In this document: in pieces, positions 41,871-54,556 of the stretch
Layout of the letters: each line of letters starts with the position of its first letter
How positions within the stretch are numbered: position 1 is the stretch's first letter
Assembly (NCBI GenBank): GCA_963576565.1
Contig: OY755038.1
Span: 207,983,013-208,047,012 of the forward strand
Direction: 5' to 3'
Source of the DNA: Aspidapion aeneum
Taxonomy: Eukaryota > Arthropoda > Insecta > Coleoptera > Brentidae
DNA length: 64,000 bases
The notes under the pieces: generated by a model
Told to the model about the DNA's origin: nothing
The model's input: only the letters and a program-made list of their open reading frames with translations
The model's database searches: none
Position numbers and translations under genes: made by a program

Positions 41871-42309
41871 AAAAAAAAATAACCGGACACTCTAATAACC
41901 GGACGCGGACAATTTTTTTTGTTAAAAAATTCTGAAACCTCAACCGGACACGAACCTCTGACAACGGGACGGAGCGCTGCACGACATGGAGATAAATATT
42001 ATGTAGTATGTTGGCAACATTGCACTCTGCAGCCGGGGAATTACCTCTTTCCGTTTTAATGCGGAGACTAAATATTTCTGTGGTATTTACAACAATATTT
42101 TATTCGGCGACACTGCTGTGTTTATTTTTATTGTTCAGTTGGGTAATAAGAGATCTCTTTAAAATGGCGCCTAGTAAAAAAACTTCTTTGTTTATGTGGA
42201 AAAATGGAAGTTTTTAACGTTTCGGAGAAGAAACATCTATCAGCAGGAAAGATCGCCGAAAAATTTAATACCGGAAAATCTCAAGCAGCGGAAATTGTTA
42301 ATAAATATA

Positions 42310-43905
42310 CAGTAGCGGACAAAAGTTTTGAAACATATATTCACATTATTATCAATTCTTTCTCATACGTAAATACAATTTTTGGAGGAACGAATACTAT
42401 TCATATTATAGTTTACCTTTGGCTCCCGTAGTAATGCAATGTTTATCTTATCAATATTCGAATTCTTTCTACATAAAAACTTTTTTTTTGTCTAGTACCG
42501 AATATTTTTAAACGACAAAAGTATGGAAACATATCTGTATTTCATTTATTTTTCCCTCTGCTTTATATTGATATTGCGTGCGGTAAATAACTAACATCTG
42601 TAGAAATGGCTAAAGTAAAAAAACTTTCAAAAGATTTAAGAGACAAAATTATTGACCTTTTCAAAGTGGTGTCAGAAATGTTGATATTTCTCAAAGATTA
42701 AAAGTCTACAAAGGGACGGTTTCGAAAATTATCAGGAAATATCAAGAATATGGATCAACTGCGACGCGGCCCAGGCGCGGAAGGCCGAGAAAAACCAATC
42801 GGGTGTTAAATCGTTACATTAAACGTTTGTCCCATGATAATCCTCGATTGCCAGCTACACATATTTTCAAACAAATAGTAGGTGCAGAAAATCTTTCTGT
42901 CAGAACGGTGCAAAGACGCTTGGTGGATGCTGGTCTCTTTGGTAGGCGTCCTATGAAAAAGCACCACATATCAAAAAAAAATCGCACCGCCCGACTTGAA
43001 TTTGCCAAAGCTCATGTAAACTGGACAGAACAACAATGGAATACAATTTTATGGAGTGATGAAAGCAAGTTCAACTTGTTTGGATCTGATGGTACATGCT
43101 ATGTGAGACGTCCAATGTGAAAAAGACTCGATAAAAAGTATCAATTGCCAAGAGTTAAGCATGGTGGGGGCAACATCATGGTGTGGGGTTGATTTTCTAG
43201 TTCTGAAACTGGCCCAATCATCAAAATTGAAGGGAAAATGGACAGACAAGTTTACAGGAATATTCTTAGTGAACACATGCTCCCTTTCGCTGAAGAAGAA
43301 ATGCCTCTACGATGGACCTTCCAACAGGATAATGATCCTAAGCATTCCTCAAAATTCGTAAAAGACTGGTTTAAGCTGAAAAATGTTAATGTTCTTACAT
43401 GGCCTTCACAATCCCCGGACTTAAACCCCATCAAACCTCTCTTGGAGCATGTTAAAAGACAACTTACAACAACACGGTTCAAAAATAAGAATGATTTGTT
43501 TGATAGCATAAAAAATATTTGGCAAAATATCCCGTCAGATGTCTGTAAAAAATTGGTGTATTCAATGAACAATAGATGTCAGGCAGTGTTGGAGGATAAA
43601 CGCTATGGCACCAAATATTAGCGAGATAGTATTCTTAAAATCTTTTTGTAGAGTTATTGTTTAATTTTGCAATTAAAAAAATATGTTTCCATACTTTTGT
43701 CGTATCATATTTAGTCATAAAATAATATGTAGGTATTTCAATGCTAGCCTGTAGTACCAAGACAAAGACAAATTACAGTTTCAGATTCCTAAGACTATAG
43801 GCAAACTTCAGGTAAAAAAAGAACAATCTTTAATAACAAAGAATAGGAAATTAACATAAGGATAAAGAATTTTAGAAAAAGTTTCCAAACTTTTGACCGC
43901 TACTG
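42310..43905 (+). mobile_element. Tc1-family transposon with IR/DR ends (1.6 kb)
   Basis: Outer ends CAGTAGCGGACAAAAGTTTT and its complement (43880-43905) are flanked by TA. A second pair of similar motifs, acgacaaaagtatggaaaca, lies about 200 bases inward on both sides (42512, 43682). Two related binding sites in each roughly 220-bp inverted end is the IR/DR plan known from Sleeping Beauty-like elements. The length of 1596 bp fits that class. Confidence 0.8.
42606..43620 (+). pseudogene. Tc1 transposase, broken
   Basis: It starts MAKVKKLSKDLRDKIIDLF, shifts frame near 42665, and continues with an HTH (GTVSKIIRKYQEYGS, GRPRKTNR) and TVQRRLVDAGLFGRRP. The catalytic core is LWSDESKFNLFG (first Asp), WTFQQDNDPKHSSK (second Asp) and WPSQSPDLNPIK. 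Stops lie at 43118 and 43188. The third catalytic residue, Glu in NPIE, is Lys here. C-terminal end KRYGTKY. Close to the usual 340 residues but certainly inactive. Confidence 0.85.
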
Positions 43906-44293
43906 TATATCAAAATTTCGCAGTTTACTCTCTTAAGCGGACACCTCCAATAAGCGGACAAAATTGACGGAACCATGAGTCTTACTGTATTTCTAAATTC
44001 TATTATTTTTAAAAATGGTTTCTGCTAACCTTATATAAAGTTCGCAGAACACCATTTAAAAAAAAAACGGGCACGGCAAATTATTACCATATACTTAATT
44101 TTTTTCAATTTCGAAAGTTGTTCATACATAAAAAAGAAGTCCTAGAAAAAACTTGTTCACATCATTCCGCATTGCCGGCGGCTAATAAAAACTACCAACC
44201 TGTAGATTTTCTTAATTTCAATATACAACATTTGAATAGGCTCGAAGCAGCGCCTTTTTTTGCCATTTTATATAAGTTTATAAAGATCCCATA

Positions 44294-44575
44294 AGGGGCC
44301 TACAGACACGCGAGCATTTCTTGAGATTAGTACGCGAACTAATCTCTGCATACATGTACGTTTGGTGGAATTGCCTACACACACGAAGACATAATTAAAC
44401 GTTCTAAATGCGTTTTGCCCAGACACCGAGAGATTTGCTCGCGTACATTGTGCGCGCGAACTAATCTTCGAGAGATATTTTAGGCGGATATTGTCTACAC
44501 ACGAAGAGATTAGTATGCGCAAACTTGTACGCGCGTACTAATCTCTGGAAATGTTCGCGTGTCTGTAGGCCCCTT
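44294..44575. mobile_element. 280-bp palindromic MITE
   Basis: aaggggcctacagacacgcg and its complement are the ends. gattagtacgcgaac/ gcgcgtactaatct pairs fill the arms, and gagattagt recurs four times. Noncoding. Confidence 0.72.
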
Positions 44576-45439
44576 TATAGGTAGTTACTTTTATCTGCGG
44601 GGTATTTCGGAAACGATAAGAAATACAATTTTGGTTAAATATAATAAAACGTGGCGCTATTCCGAGCCCAATTAGATACTGTATAGAAATTAAAAATATT
44701 TACAAAGGTTTTAAAAATATCGAGCAAAAACTATAAAATTGTTTTTTTTTTCGAAAAATTAGTACAGCCAATCGAATGACGTTAGCGAATTTTTTCTACA
44801 CCCTCTACTTTTTTTTGGAAACCGTTTCCAAAATCCTCATGTAATTACTTTTACACACTCATTATTTCTACTTTCGTTTTTTTCAATTTTTTAAGGGAGC
44901 ACACCACTGGTCTGTGATGCACAAAATTTAACAAATGTATGTAGGCATTTTTGTTTTTGAAACCATTATTTAAAAAGAAACGCGTTTTTTTTCTAGTTTT
45001 TAAAAAAATTTATGAAAATTCTTATTCAAGCTTAAACTTACCATCTTTAACAAAGTTTCTTATCACTTTCCTACACAAAATGACCACGCAATCTAATATG
45101 TAATTAAAACAAGTCTCGTTTTAGATTAAGTCAGCCTATAAATGAAAAAGATAACAAATAAGGTACCTAATTCTTATCTTTTTCCAATTGTGATAAAAAT
45201 CACAGCTTTTTTTGGGGGAAATTTGATTTTTTCATCATCATTTTGAATTTGATTAGACTGTTGTTTTTTCATTGGTTGTTTGTTTGACCAATTTTCACAT
45301 TTACGTTTGTTATTTAAAGATTAGAACAAAGTTATTTCATAAATCCCAGGCAAACATCACAAACTCAGGACATTTATAAAATGAATGTAAAGGTACAAAG
45401 GTGCATAATATTAAATAGGGATAGCATATACTACTACTA

Positions 45440-46770
45440 TGTCGGTTTAGAACGTTTTTCTACGTCCGACGCCTATTCTCCACCTCCTTCGATCCTGACA
45501 ATCATCATCTGTCAAATTGTTGCCATTCTAGTTTAGGACGCCCTCTTTTTCTGCGTCCTATTGGTTGCCATTCTAGGACCTGCTTTAGTAATCTTTCGTC
45601 GTTCATCCGTTGTACATGGCCGTACCATATCAGTTGCCTTTTATTGATGTCATCTGTTATGCTTCCCTCGATTCCCATTCTTTCTTTTATGATCTCATTT
45701 CATATATGATCTATTCTAGATATTCTCATTGATCTTATTGCATCCATTTCGACACTTTCCATTTTTGTTTTGTATTTTTCTGTTACGCGACAAGTCTCTA
45801 TTCCATACAACAGCGTGCTTTTGACCATTGTTTCATATATGTTAAATTTTACATTATTTTTTATCTCTCTGCTCCATAAAATACTGTTAAGACATCCAAT
45901 AACTTTTTTTGCTTTTACTATTCTTTTTTCCAACTCTTTACAGTCAGTTCCTGTCTTATCAAATTTGACACCCAAGTATACATACTCATTGCATGGAGAT
46001 ATTGTTTGACCATTTTCTAGTACTAACTCACTGGATTCGTTTCCAATACATAAGTACTGTGTCTTGTCCACGTTCACTGTTAAGCCCCACTTTTGGTATT
46101 CTTCTGTTAACTTTCTCATCATATACTCCATGTCTTCTTTATCATTAGCCACAATTACTTGGTCGTCAGCAAACTGTAGTGTGTATATGGTAAATCGGTC
46201 GTTAAGTTGTATTCCCATGCCGTGCACTTTACGTTTCCAGTTTTTTAGAGCTACTGCGATATATATTTTAAAAAGAGTTGGAGAGATACAACATCCCTAT
46301 CTTAAGCCTTTTCTTACCAGGAATTCTTTTGAAAGTCGATTTCCAATTTTTTTGGATTTTGACCCTTTGTATAGTTCTTTTATTGCTTTTATGTATGTAT
46401 GATTGATATTAGTCTGCTCTAGCACTGTCCATAGTTTTTCTACTGAAACGGTATCATATGCTTTTTGTAGGTCCACAAAGGTAACATGAGTCTCTATATT
46501 TCTGGCGCTCCTTGTCTCAATTACTTGTTTAAGACAAAAAACATTATCACTACAAGATCTGCCTGCGCGAAACCCGCTTTGCTCTTCTTCTACTTGTTCA
46601 TGGAAATCATTCTCTATTAGATCTCTAAGAATCCTACCGTACAATCTACTTAGAGTACTGGTTACTGAAATTCCTCTGTAATTGTTGCAATCCAGCTTGT
46701 TTCCTTTTTTATGTATTGCCTTAAAAAATTGTGTGTGCTTAAGACCACACTGCAGAAGTGTAAACTTCAA
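45440..46770 (-). pseudogene. RTE-like LINE fragment, longest copy
   Basis: The minus strand gives KLDCNNYRGISVTSTLSRLY, EEEQSGFRAGRSCSDNVFCL, HVTFVDLQKAYDTVSVEKLW, a frame change near 46300, then IYTLQFADDQVIVANDKED (catalytic Asp-Asp), NEYVYLGVKFDKTGTD, WSREIKNNVKFNIYETMV and further LPKQVLEWQPIG, GRPKLEWQQ. This is the RT core and C-terminus of an RTE-like LINE. The endonuclease part is absent (5' truncated). Confidence 0.87.
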
Positions 46771-46839
46771 CAAGGCGAAATTAATAATATGAAATACAAG
46801 ATTTTTTGCGTTGTATATTGACAAATTAATATACAAACT

Positions 46840-49100
46840 AATAACATTTACATAATTATAATTGGGTATAAATAACTCTGGTAAATTGTGCTCTGAGTGG
46901 CCTTCATCTGCATCATCATATCGCTCTGCTGACTGTTCCTCTCACAGTTAGTCGACTCGAGTCGACTTCACCCTCATGAGCGTTACATAGCCGAGCGTGA
47001 CGGCTCAGTTCAATTCAGTACCCACACAAAGTGCTAAACACTTCAAAAACAGTTTCTTATCAAAAAGTTTTACCTATTTTTTTAAGGTAGGCATTTTTTT
47101 CAAAAATAAAACAAACAAGTCGGTAAAATAATCAAACCGAGAATAAAATCTAGTTAGTTGAAATATAGTTCGAGCAAAAAATTTACAACGGCTCTCTTTC
47201 GGTCTAGAGGCAAATCATATTACTTTTTGGCAACAGACCATTTCCTCCTAATTCAGGGACAGGGACGGAGAACATCCCCCCCAAACCCTCAAAAACCTGT
47301 TTTTTTTTGTTTTATTCACTTTTCTCAAAAACTAACATTCTTATGAAAAGTTGTAAAAAAAAGTTTTTTTGTGGAGAACAAAATTTCCTTTCCAACGATA
47401 TATTGGTCGATAAGGTTAGGAAAACCAAGTAGCTCTTCAGTGGCATCTGTAAATTGATAATTTTCTCAAAAACTACACTTTTTCATTTAAAAATAAAGTG
47501 TTTTTGAGCGGAAAAAACAAATATCTTTGAAACAACTTAATTTTTTTGTTTGTAAAATATTGTAGACATTTAGCACCCAAAGAGCTCTACTCTTACCAAG
47601 TTTTGTTAAACTGACATTACTTTTGCAAAAAAAAAAAAATGACGGTTTTTAAAATTTTTCTCGAACATTTTGAGGTTATGTAGAAAATGTCATTTACGAA
47701 AGATTTAGCCAATTTCATGGCCTATGACTTTTTTCTCCGAGGTCATCTTTCGCCGGAAATCGCAATACGATTCCCTGCCACTTTTTACCCCCCCAAACCT
47801 AACCCGCAACGCCCCTGCTCACGCATTTATTATTTTTAACTTCGTTTTTCGCCGCTCTACAATTTCCAATGCTCCAAGTCCTGTTAATAATTTTCTTTTT
47901 TTTTTGCCTTAAAATATGGTAATTCCGCTGGCCTATAATGTGGGATTTATGTCACAGGAAAGTCTCCAGGGGCGTATTTATAAAAATAAATTTTCAAAAT
48001 AGCCAAAATAATCAATTTTTGTTACATATTTAATGTATTTTTAAAGAAAAATAAGCTTCTTGAAAAAAAAATACTTTTTAACTTATTCTATCCTAGAAGA
48101 TGTGAGAAAATTTGACAAAAATGTTTTTTGGTAATTTTTGAGAGTGACCCTAATATACGGACGTCCCTGGGGAGTTCGGTTCGGCCATATTTTCTATCAC
48201 ATTTTGTGATACACCGTTTAAAAGGAAATCAATTATCCACCGAAAAGTTTAATTTAATAAAACGTGTGAAAAACATGTTTTTTTAATAACCCCCATTTAC
48301 GGACGTCGCTGGAGAGTTTGTTATGAGTCAAACCCCAACGAGTTTCACATTGTGGAAAAGGGAACTTCACTGTCTACAATAAAGTTCGATAAATTTTTTT
48401 ACATACGTTTGGTTTCTGATAAAATTAGATAAAACGTGTAACAAAAATGGTTTAGTTTCTGTTTTTTTTTTAATGATTTAATTTACGGTTTTCCAAAAAG
48501 TTTTAATTTTGAAACCACTACGATCATGTACATCACTTTAAAGGAAATTTTATTGACTATAGTAAAATATAACACATGTTTTCCTGTAGACATTCGTTTT
48601 TAAAAAAATCGAATAAATCTAGGGAAAAACATGGCTATTTTTTTCCACTTTTTTAAATTATTTCAAGTAACGGACGCCGCTGGAGAGTTTGTTATCAGTC
48701 TAATTGAATTATACCTTGTTAAAACAGTATAATTTTATTGTCTACAATAAAGTAAGATTATAATTTTTTAGAAGCTTAGCTTTTAAGAAAATTTGAAAAA
48801 ACCTCAAATTTGCAGATTTTGGGGGGTCTCCTATTTCGAGATTTTTGCAGCCATTGAAAAAAAAACTAATATGATATTGTTTTTTAGTTATATAAATATA
48901 TATTTTGAATGTTCACCTGTATCAATTTGGGCTTTACAGCGGCAATTTGAAATTTCGCCGCCTTGTTGGCCGCCATCTTGAATATCTCAGCCCCTGTCAA
49001 CGTTTCGAGGTGGCAACAGGGATATTCGGATTCAGCGGGGTTGAAATAGGGGGAATTGTCCATTTGCCAGAAAGTAATATAAAATGCTTATAGAAAGTGA
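46840..49100. other. Intron sequence without recognised gene
   Basis: A+T-rich. The phrase acggacg(t/c)cgctggagagtttgttat recurs at 48301 and 48668, with a related piece at 48159, suggesting old repeat units. Short open frames here have no recognisable motif. Confidence 0.4.
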
Positions 49101-49459
49101 ATTTTTCAAAATCTTGCTCTGACTATATAGTCAAGTGTTCTAATGATTTCCCATCCGATCACCAAATGATTCAGAATGGATTCAGCTGAGATAACTTTAT
49201 TATAAAGAAACTGACAGTGTGAAACTAGCAGCTATTTACAGCAGCCAAAGTGTAAAGTTAGCAACCTTTAGTCAATTTTAAAAATAATATTTTTAGCCAG
49301 ATACTTAATTTCAGAAAAACACTTATCTTTAAGTGGTTTTGGTACTTAAAAAAATAGGCCCAAAAATGAAATCCCAAAATAAAATTCAGTGACATAACTG
49401 ATCTGATAGGCCAGTCAATAAAAGCATTTTGTATCTACGATTTTTTTATATTTGCTAGT

Positions 49460-49994
49460 ATCCTTGAGGGTACTTTACACCCAAGTACAACCCTGAAATC
49501 CCTTTGCTACTGCTGAGGGGCTGAAAATCATGCAATTTTTTTAGTTTTTTGAAAAAAGCTACTTTATAAAAAAAATTTTTGGGTATTTACGATCAATGCT
49601 TTGGTAAAGCCCCCCAAATTCTCTACAATCTGAGCGCCACTCTAGCTTTCTAGGTTCATTGGTTGCAGAGATACGTGTGGTCTAAGATGTGTAGTTTTTT
49701 ACAAAAACTGAAATGAACCGGCTAAACTAACCGTCCTAGAGAAAAGCCAGAGAATTCTATTGGCTTTAGCACGGTACTAAAAGTGAGCCTATAGGTATTA
49801 TAGTTTGGGTAAAAACGAAAACAAAATAGTATACTATCGATGTTCCAGAAAACAAAAAAACATTGTACTAAATAATTATGGAATTTACAGTATTAGCCCA
49901 TAGCGTCTTTCTTCTACTTTTTGGTAAAGATTTTATAACACCTGCCTTAGCCAATAACTAATTTATGGGAACCAATACTGCATTATAAAGTTAG
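49460..49994. repeat. Dispersed repeat, copy 2 (uninterrupted)
   Basis: It matches 10840-11002 plus 12599-12930 across the empty site (aaattctctacaatctgagcg). No clear protein. Confidence 0.7.
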
Positions 49995-51190
49995 CAAAAC
50001 ACCATATTTTTTTTAATTAAACGAGCACAGCAAATTTTTGTTTTCACAACTAATTTACGGATAATTAACGGCAAATTGTGAACTAATTCTTTTTTTAGAA
50101 AAATCCATTGTTTCTATAGGTGTTCTGCTAACTTTATATAAAGTTAGCAAAAAATCATATTTAAAAAAAAAACGGGCACGGCAAATTTTTTGTTTTCACA
50201 ACTTATTTACAGATAATTAACGGCAAATTGTGCAATAAATATTTTTTAGATAAATCCATTATTTCTAGGTGTTCTGCTAACTTTATATAATTTTTTTGTT
50301 TTCACAAATAATTTACAGATAATTAACGGCAAATTGTTCACTAAATTTTTTTTAGATAAATCCATTATTTCTAAAGATGTTCTGCTAACTTTATATGAAG
50401 TTAGCAAAACACCATTTATTTTTTAAAAAACGAGCACGGCAAATTTTTGTTTTCACAACTTAATTAAAGGCAAATTGCACAATTTTTTTTTTAGATAAAT
50501 GCATTATTTTTATTGGTTTTCTGCTAAGTTTATATAAAGTTGACAAAACACCAATTAAAAAAAAAGGGGGCACGGAAATTTTTTGTTTTTACTAACTAAT
50601 TTACGGACAATTAACGGCAACTGTATATAAAGTTAGCAGAACACGATTTAAAAAAAAAAACGTGCATCTAAATTTTTGTTTTCACAACTAATTTACGGAT
50701 AATTAACGGAAACTTGTGCACTAAATTTTTTTTAGATAAATCCATTATTTCTATACTTAGGTGTTCTGCTAATTTTACATAAAGTTAGCAAACACCATAT
50801 TTTAAAAAAAAAACGGGCACAGCAAGATAATTAACGGCAAAATGTGAACTAATTTTAGATAAATCCATTGTTTCTATAGGTCTTCTGCTAACTTTATATA
50901 AAGTTAGCAAACCCCATATTTAAAAAAAAAAATGAGCATGGCAAATTTTTTGTTTTTACAACTAATTTACGGATAATTAACAGCAAATTGTGAACTAAAT
51001 TTTTTTTACATAAATCAATTTTTTTATAGGTGTTCTGCTAACTTTATATAAAGTTAGCAGAACACCATATTTTTTTGGAAAAACGAGCACGGCAAATTTT
51101 TTGTTTTTACAACTAATTTGTGGATAATTAACGGCAAATTATGAGCATATGATTTTTTCAATTTCCAAAGTTGTTCTGCTAACTTTATAT
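49995..51190. repeat. Satellite array of palindrome-ended units
   Basis: About nine units of 110-180 bp. Each holds gctaactttatataaagttagc (22-bp palindrome, often partial), cgggcacggcaaattttt, ttttcacaactaatttacgg, ataattaacggcaaattgtg and tagataaatccattatttct. Unit lengths vary because of internal deletions. Confidence 0.8.
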
Positions 51191-51210
51191 ACATGAAACT
51201 TCTCAGCATG

Positions 51211-53572
51211 TAGGGGAGACTGGTCTATAGTTGGACATGGTTCATTGTGGGATGAAACACTTGACAGCACTATAAAAATCAGCTGTGAGGATTTGGGCAT
51301 CACAACATGTGTTATTTAATTATTGTTGTGTTAATGTTATTAAAGTTTTTTATCATAATTTTTTTTTAAATCTTTGAAAATAATTGGATTATATTTAGAA
51401 AAAGGTAAGCAAGTTTTTACTTTGTGCATTTTCAAGATTTTGTTAAACCTTGTAACTTTTTTGGCAGAGGGACTTTTACAAAATTGTTTATGTTGATTTG
51501 AAGCTATGGATTAGAGGTATTAAGTGTCACTGGGAATTAAGTGTCACAAAATGTGTTTCCAAGTTTAAGGAAGTGACAAAAATCTAATAATTTGTACCAT
51601 GGTCCAGAGTCGGAAATTTTGGTATGGTCCATACTGAGACACACATAAATAGTGCTTATTTAACACACAAACTTACATATAAAGACTTTTTAGGGACTTG
51701 TTGCAATAAAGACAGGCAATAATAGTGCCAGGCACTATTCTGACAGATTTTCATTAAAAACTGACAGTTGATCTTTCAAAATTGACATACCAAAGTTGAA
51801 TTTATAAATCCAGTCATTTATTTTCCATTAATAGTGGCGGCACTATTAATTCTGGCACTTATAATACACAAAACCTAATTTTGAAAGAAGACAGCTGTTC
51901 TTATAATGCAAAACTGACAGAATAGTGCCCAGCACAAATACTTACCCTTAAACTGCACAACAGGGTATATTTTTGCTTCTAGTTTGTGCATTAAAGAATA
52001 TTTCATCATGAAATAAAAAGTAAACAATAAAAAAATGCTTTTGTTTGATACTTAAAATATATAGATATAGGTATGTCTAGTGATATAATTTTTTTAAAAT
52101 GTACCATCAGAAACAAATATGTGTCAAAATTAAACAGGAAAATCTAATGGGGTCTCAGAAACCCCAGTGTGTAGTTTATGTAACAAAAAATAAGTGTGGT
52201 TGTGTAGATGCCTGTGAAAATGGTGAATATATTGTGTCATCCTTTTTTTTTGTTTTATTTCCTTTATTGTTTCTAAAGAATGTACATAATTCTTATAACA
52301 AGAAGATCCTACAGATTGCTTATAAATAATTAACATGTTTTAAAAATAAAAGTTAAAATAAACACAATATCCAAAAAATAAAAATTCAAATTTATTAGGC
52401 AAGTCTTGGATACTAGAGTTAACTTTAGTTAACTGGTTCATAATTACACCAAAGTGGTTAACATTTAGGTAATTGCCCCTATTCGGCTCAGGTTTGCAAT
52501 GAAAACAAATTCAGCTGTTTGGCAGTGACATCATCACTGCATCAGCCTGAGTGTCTATTGTTGGGTTCTGCGAGCCGCAGGTGTTGTGTATAGATTTCAT
52601 GCATACACAACATGTTCTGAGTTGCGCTTCGGAAATAGGGACCATACACATGGCACATTCATGCAACATGATCAGCTGATGGTACAAAAAACAGAAAATG
52701 TTGGCGACCCGTGATTTTCAGATTTTAATTTCTGTTATTTACTCAATACTGGTGCTTTTCCAATGAAAATATTTACCCTCAAAAATGCATAAATATGTGC
52801 ACACCCACTTGGATCAGTTTATAAAATTCTATCACAGGTTTTTTGGTGTTTATTTTGGATATTGTGCTGTAAAGGAACCGATACAATTTTTACAGTTCGA
52901 CAGCACACAACAATCTCAATCTTATGCAAAGTTAAGAGTAACAGTTTTGCTTACCCTACAGTAGAAGACAATTGCACATGAAAATATTGTAAAGAAATTA
53001 GCAAAACCTTCAGCAATAGGAGCTACTGAATAATCTGCCTGTCAACTGCAGTTCCAATTTGATTTTTCTGTATATAATATGTATTAAAATATTTAATTAA
53101 TATTATGCTTTTTTTGTGTGTTATCCTTAATAAAAATCCGTAAAAATCTATACCTTATTCAACCTAGTGAAAATGTTTCATTAAAACTTTCCAGTATAAA
53201 ACTTTATGTCCCAGTATAGATCTATATGTTGGGTCAATATGGACCACCCATGGTCTATACTGCCGTCATAAGCAAAAACACTGTAAGTACATTTTATAGC
53301 TGACATTCTAAGGTAACACTCTATTTAAAATATATTATCTAAGATTGTTTGACTGTGAAATATCAAATATCCTTACTGTGTTTTTGCTTATGATGGCAGT
53401 ATACTGGGACAAGTGGTCCATACTGGGTCAGAGTGCAAAAAACTGTTTTACCTTCAACTTATTCCAGAATGGAATTAAACCCAATAAAGGTATCCCTAAA
53501 GCAATTAACTGAACTACCAATTACTCAAAAATAATAAATAACAAATAGTCTAGAACAACCACTCTCCCCTAA
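51211..53572. mobile_element. 2.4-kb element with TAGGGGAGA ends, superfamily unknown
   Basis: taggggagactggtctat at the left and its relative accactctcccct at the right are inverted. The interior repeats ggtccatactg(g/a)g and a pair agcaaaaacactgtaagtac / actgtgtttttgct (53272, 53378). Only an insignificant 76-codon frame is seen. The target duplication is unclear. Confidence 0.45.
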
Positions 53573-53689
53573 TGTCAAGTTCATAAATGGTGGTTAAGAG
53601 AACAAAGATTTTGCTAATTAGACTCCTCTTTATATTATGAAGTCATACAAATCAACCAAAAGCCAAATAACATAAGACTTTGATGTAGA

Positions 53690-54105
53690 AGTCCCCTGCA
53701 CTGTAATTAAGGACACTCATCATAAAGGCAAGCTTTATAGGAAGCAAAGCTAACATCAGTCTTTCTATTTTTTGGTTATTATTTTTGATGTTTTCCTCAG
53801 TTTCACATTGGCAGTTCTGTTTTATTTTGAAGATGTTGTTTTACACAGTATGAAGGTACCTAAACTATATATATTTATGTAATTAGAATTAAAAAATTAT
53901 GCTGCAAACTATTTTGAAACTGTATCATTATTAAATAGATCTTTAGACTGTGTTAAAACCACATTTTTAAAATAACAACAAGCTGCCAATGCGAAACTGA
54001 GGAAAACATATAAAAAATTATAACCAAAAAATAGAAAATCAGAGTTAGGCTTTGCTACCTGTAAAGCTTGCTTGACAATGAGTGACCTTAACTGTAATAG
54101 GCAAC
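53690..54105. mobile_element. Palindromic MITE
   Basis: Arms pair across about 53880: tttctattttttggttat with ataaccaaaaaatagaaa, and cctcagtttcacattggcag with its complement. Confidence 0.7.
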
Positions 54106-54117
54106 TTTTTATAAATC

Positions 54118-54300
54118 TGCTGTAACCCTAAAGTTGGATTCATAGTTCTGTAAAGTGGTAAGGAGTAAGATGCAAGGAAAAATCAACTATCCAACAAACA
54201 TGCTGATGTTGATAGTTGACACAAGACATACCATGTTTTTTTCACTGCTTACAACTTACAGCTAACTTTACAGAAATATGAATCCAGTTTAGCAGTAACA
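54118..54300. mobile_element. 180-bp palindromic MITE
   Basis: ctgtaaccctaaagttggattcat-type left arm pairs with atgaatccagtttagcagta. The centre holds caactatccaac / gttgatagttg. Confidence 0.62.
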
Positions 54301-54556
54301 ATAAATTGAGGGCCTCACAACAGCCGACCTGAAATTTGTCCATGTGTTGCCATACTGCAATCTTCATTTATATGGATAATGGAAAGAAATACCATAAGCT
54401 GTTTACCCAGTCGCAAAAAATTCAAATCAAGAGAACTGCCTTCTCCTTGATTTTAAATAAGTTTTTAATGTTTTCTTCAAACATTATTTCTATTAGTTAG
54501 GAACTAGACATTTTAATTAAGTATGGAATAAATCACTCTACTAGAAGACAACTTAC

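Larger units (their letters stand above)
41880..43985 (+). mobile_element. pogo/Tigger relic, interrupted by a Tc1 element
   Basis: Repeated accggac motifs at 41880-41970 and aagcggacacctccaataag at 43935-43960 resemble pogo/Tigger ends. 42204-42308 encodes an HTH typical of pogo/CENP-B: MEVFNVSEKKHLSAGKIAEK then FNTGKSQAAEIVNKY. The frame is cut at 42309 by the inserted Tc1 element. The DDE part is missing. Confidence 0.6.

Noticed and set aside
52099..52329. 76-codon plus-strand frame with several Cys
   Set aside because: The Cys spacing fits no zinc finger, and the frame ends in a hydrophobic and Lys/Asn-rich stretch within a repeat element.
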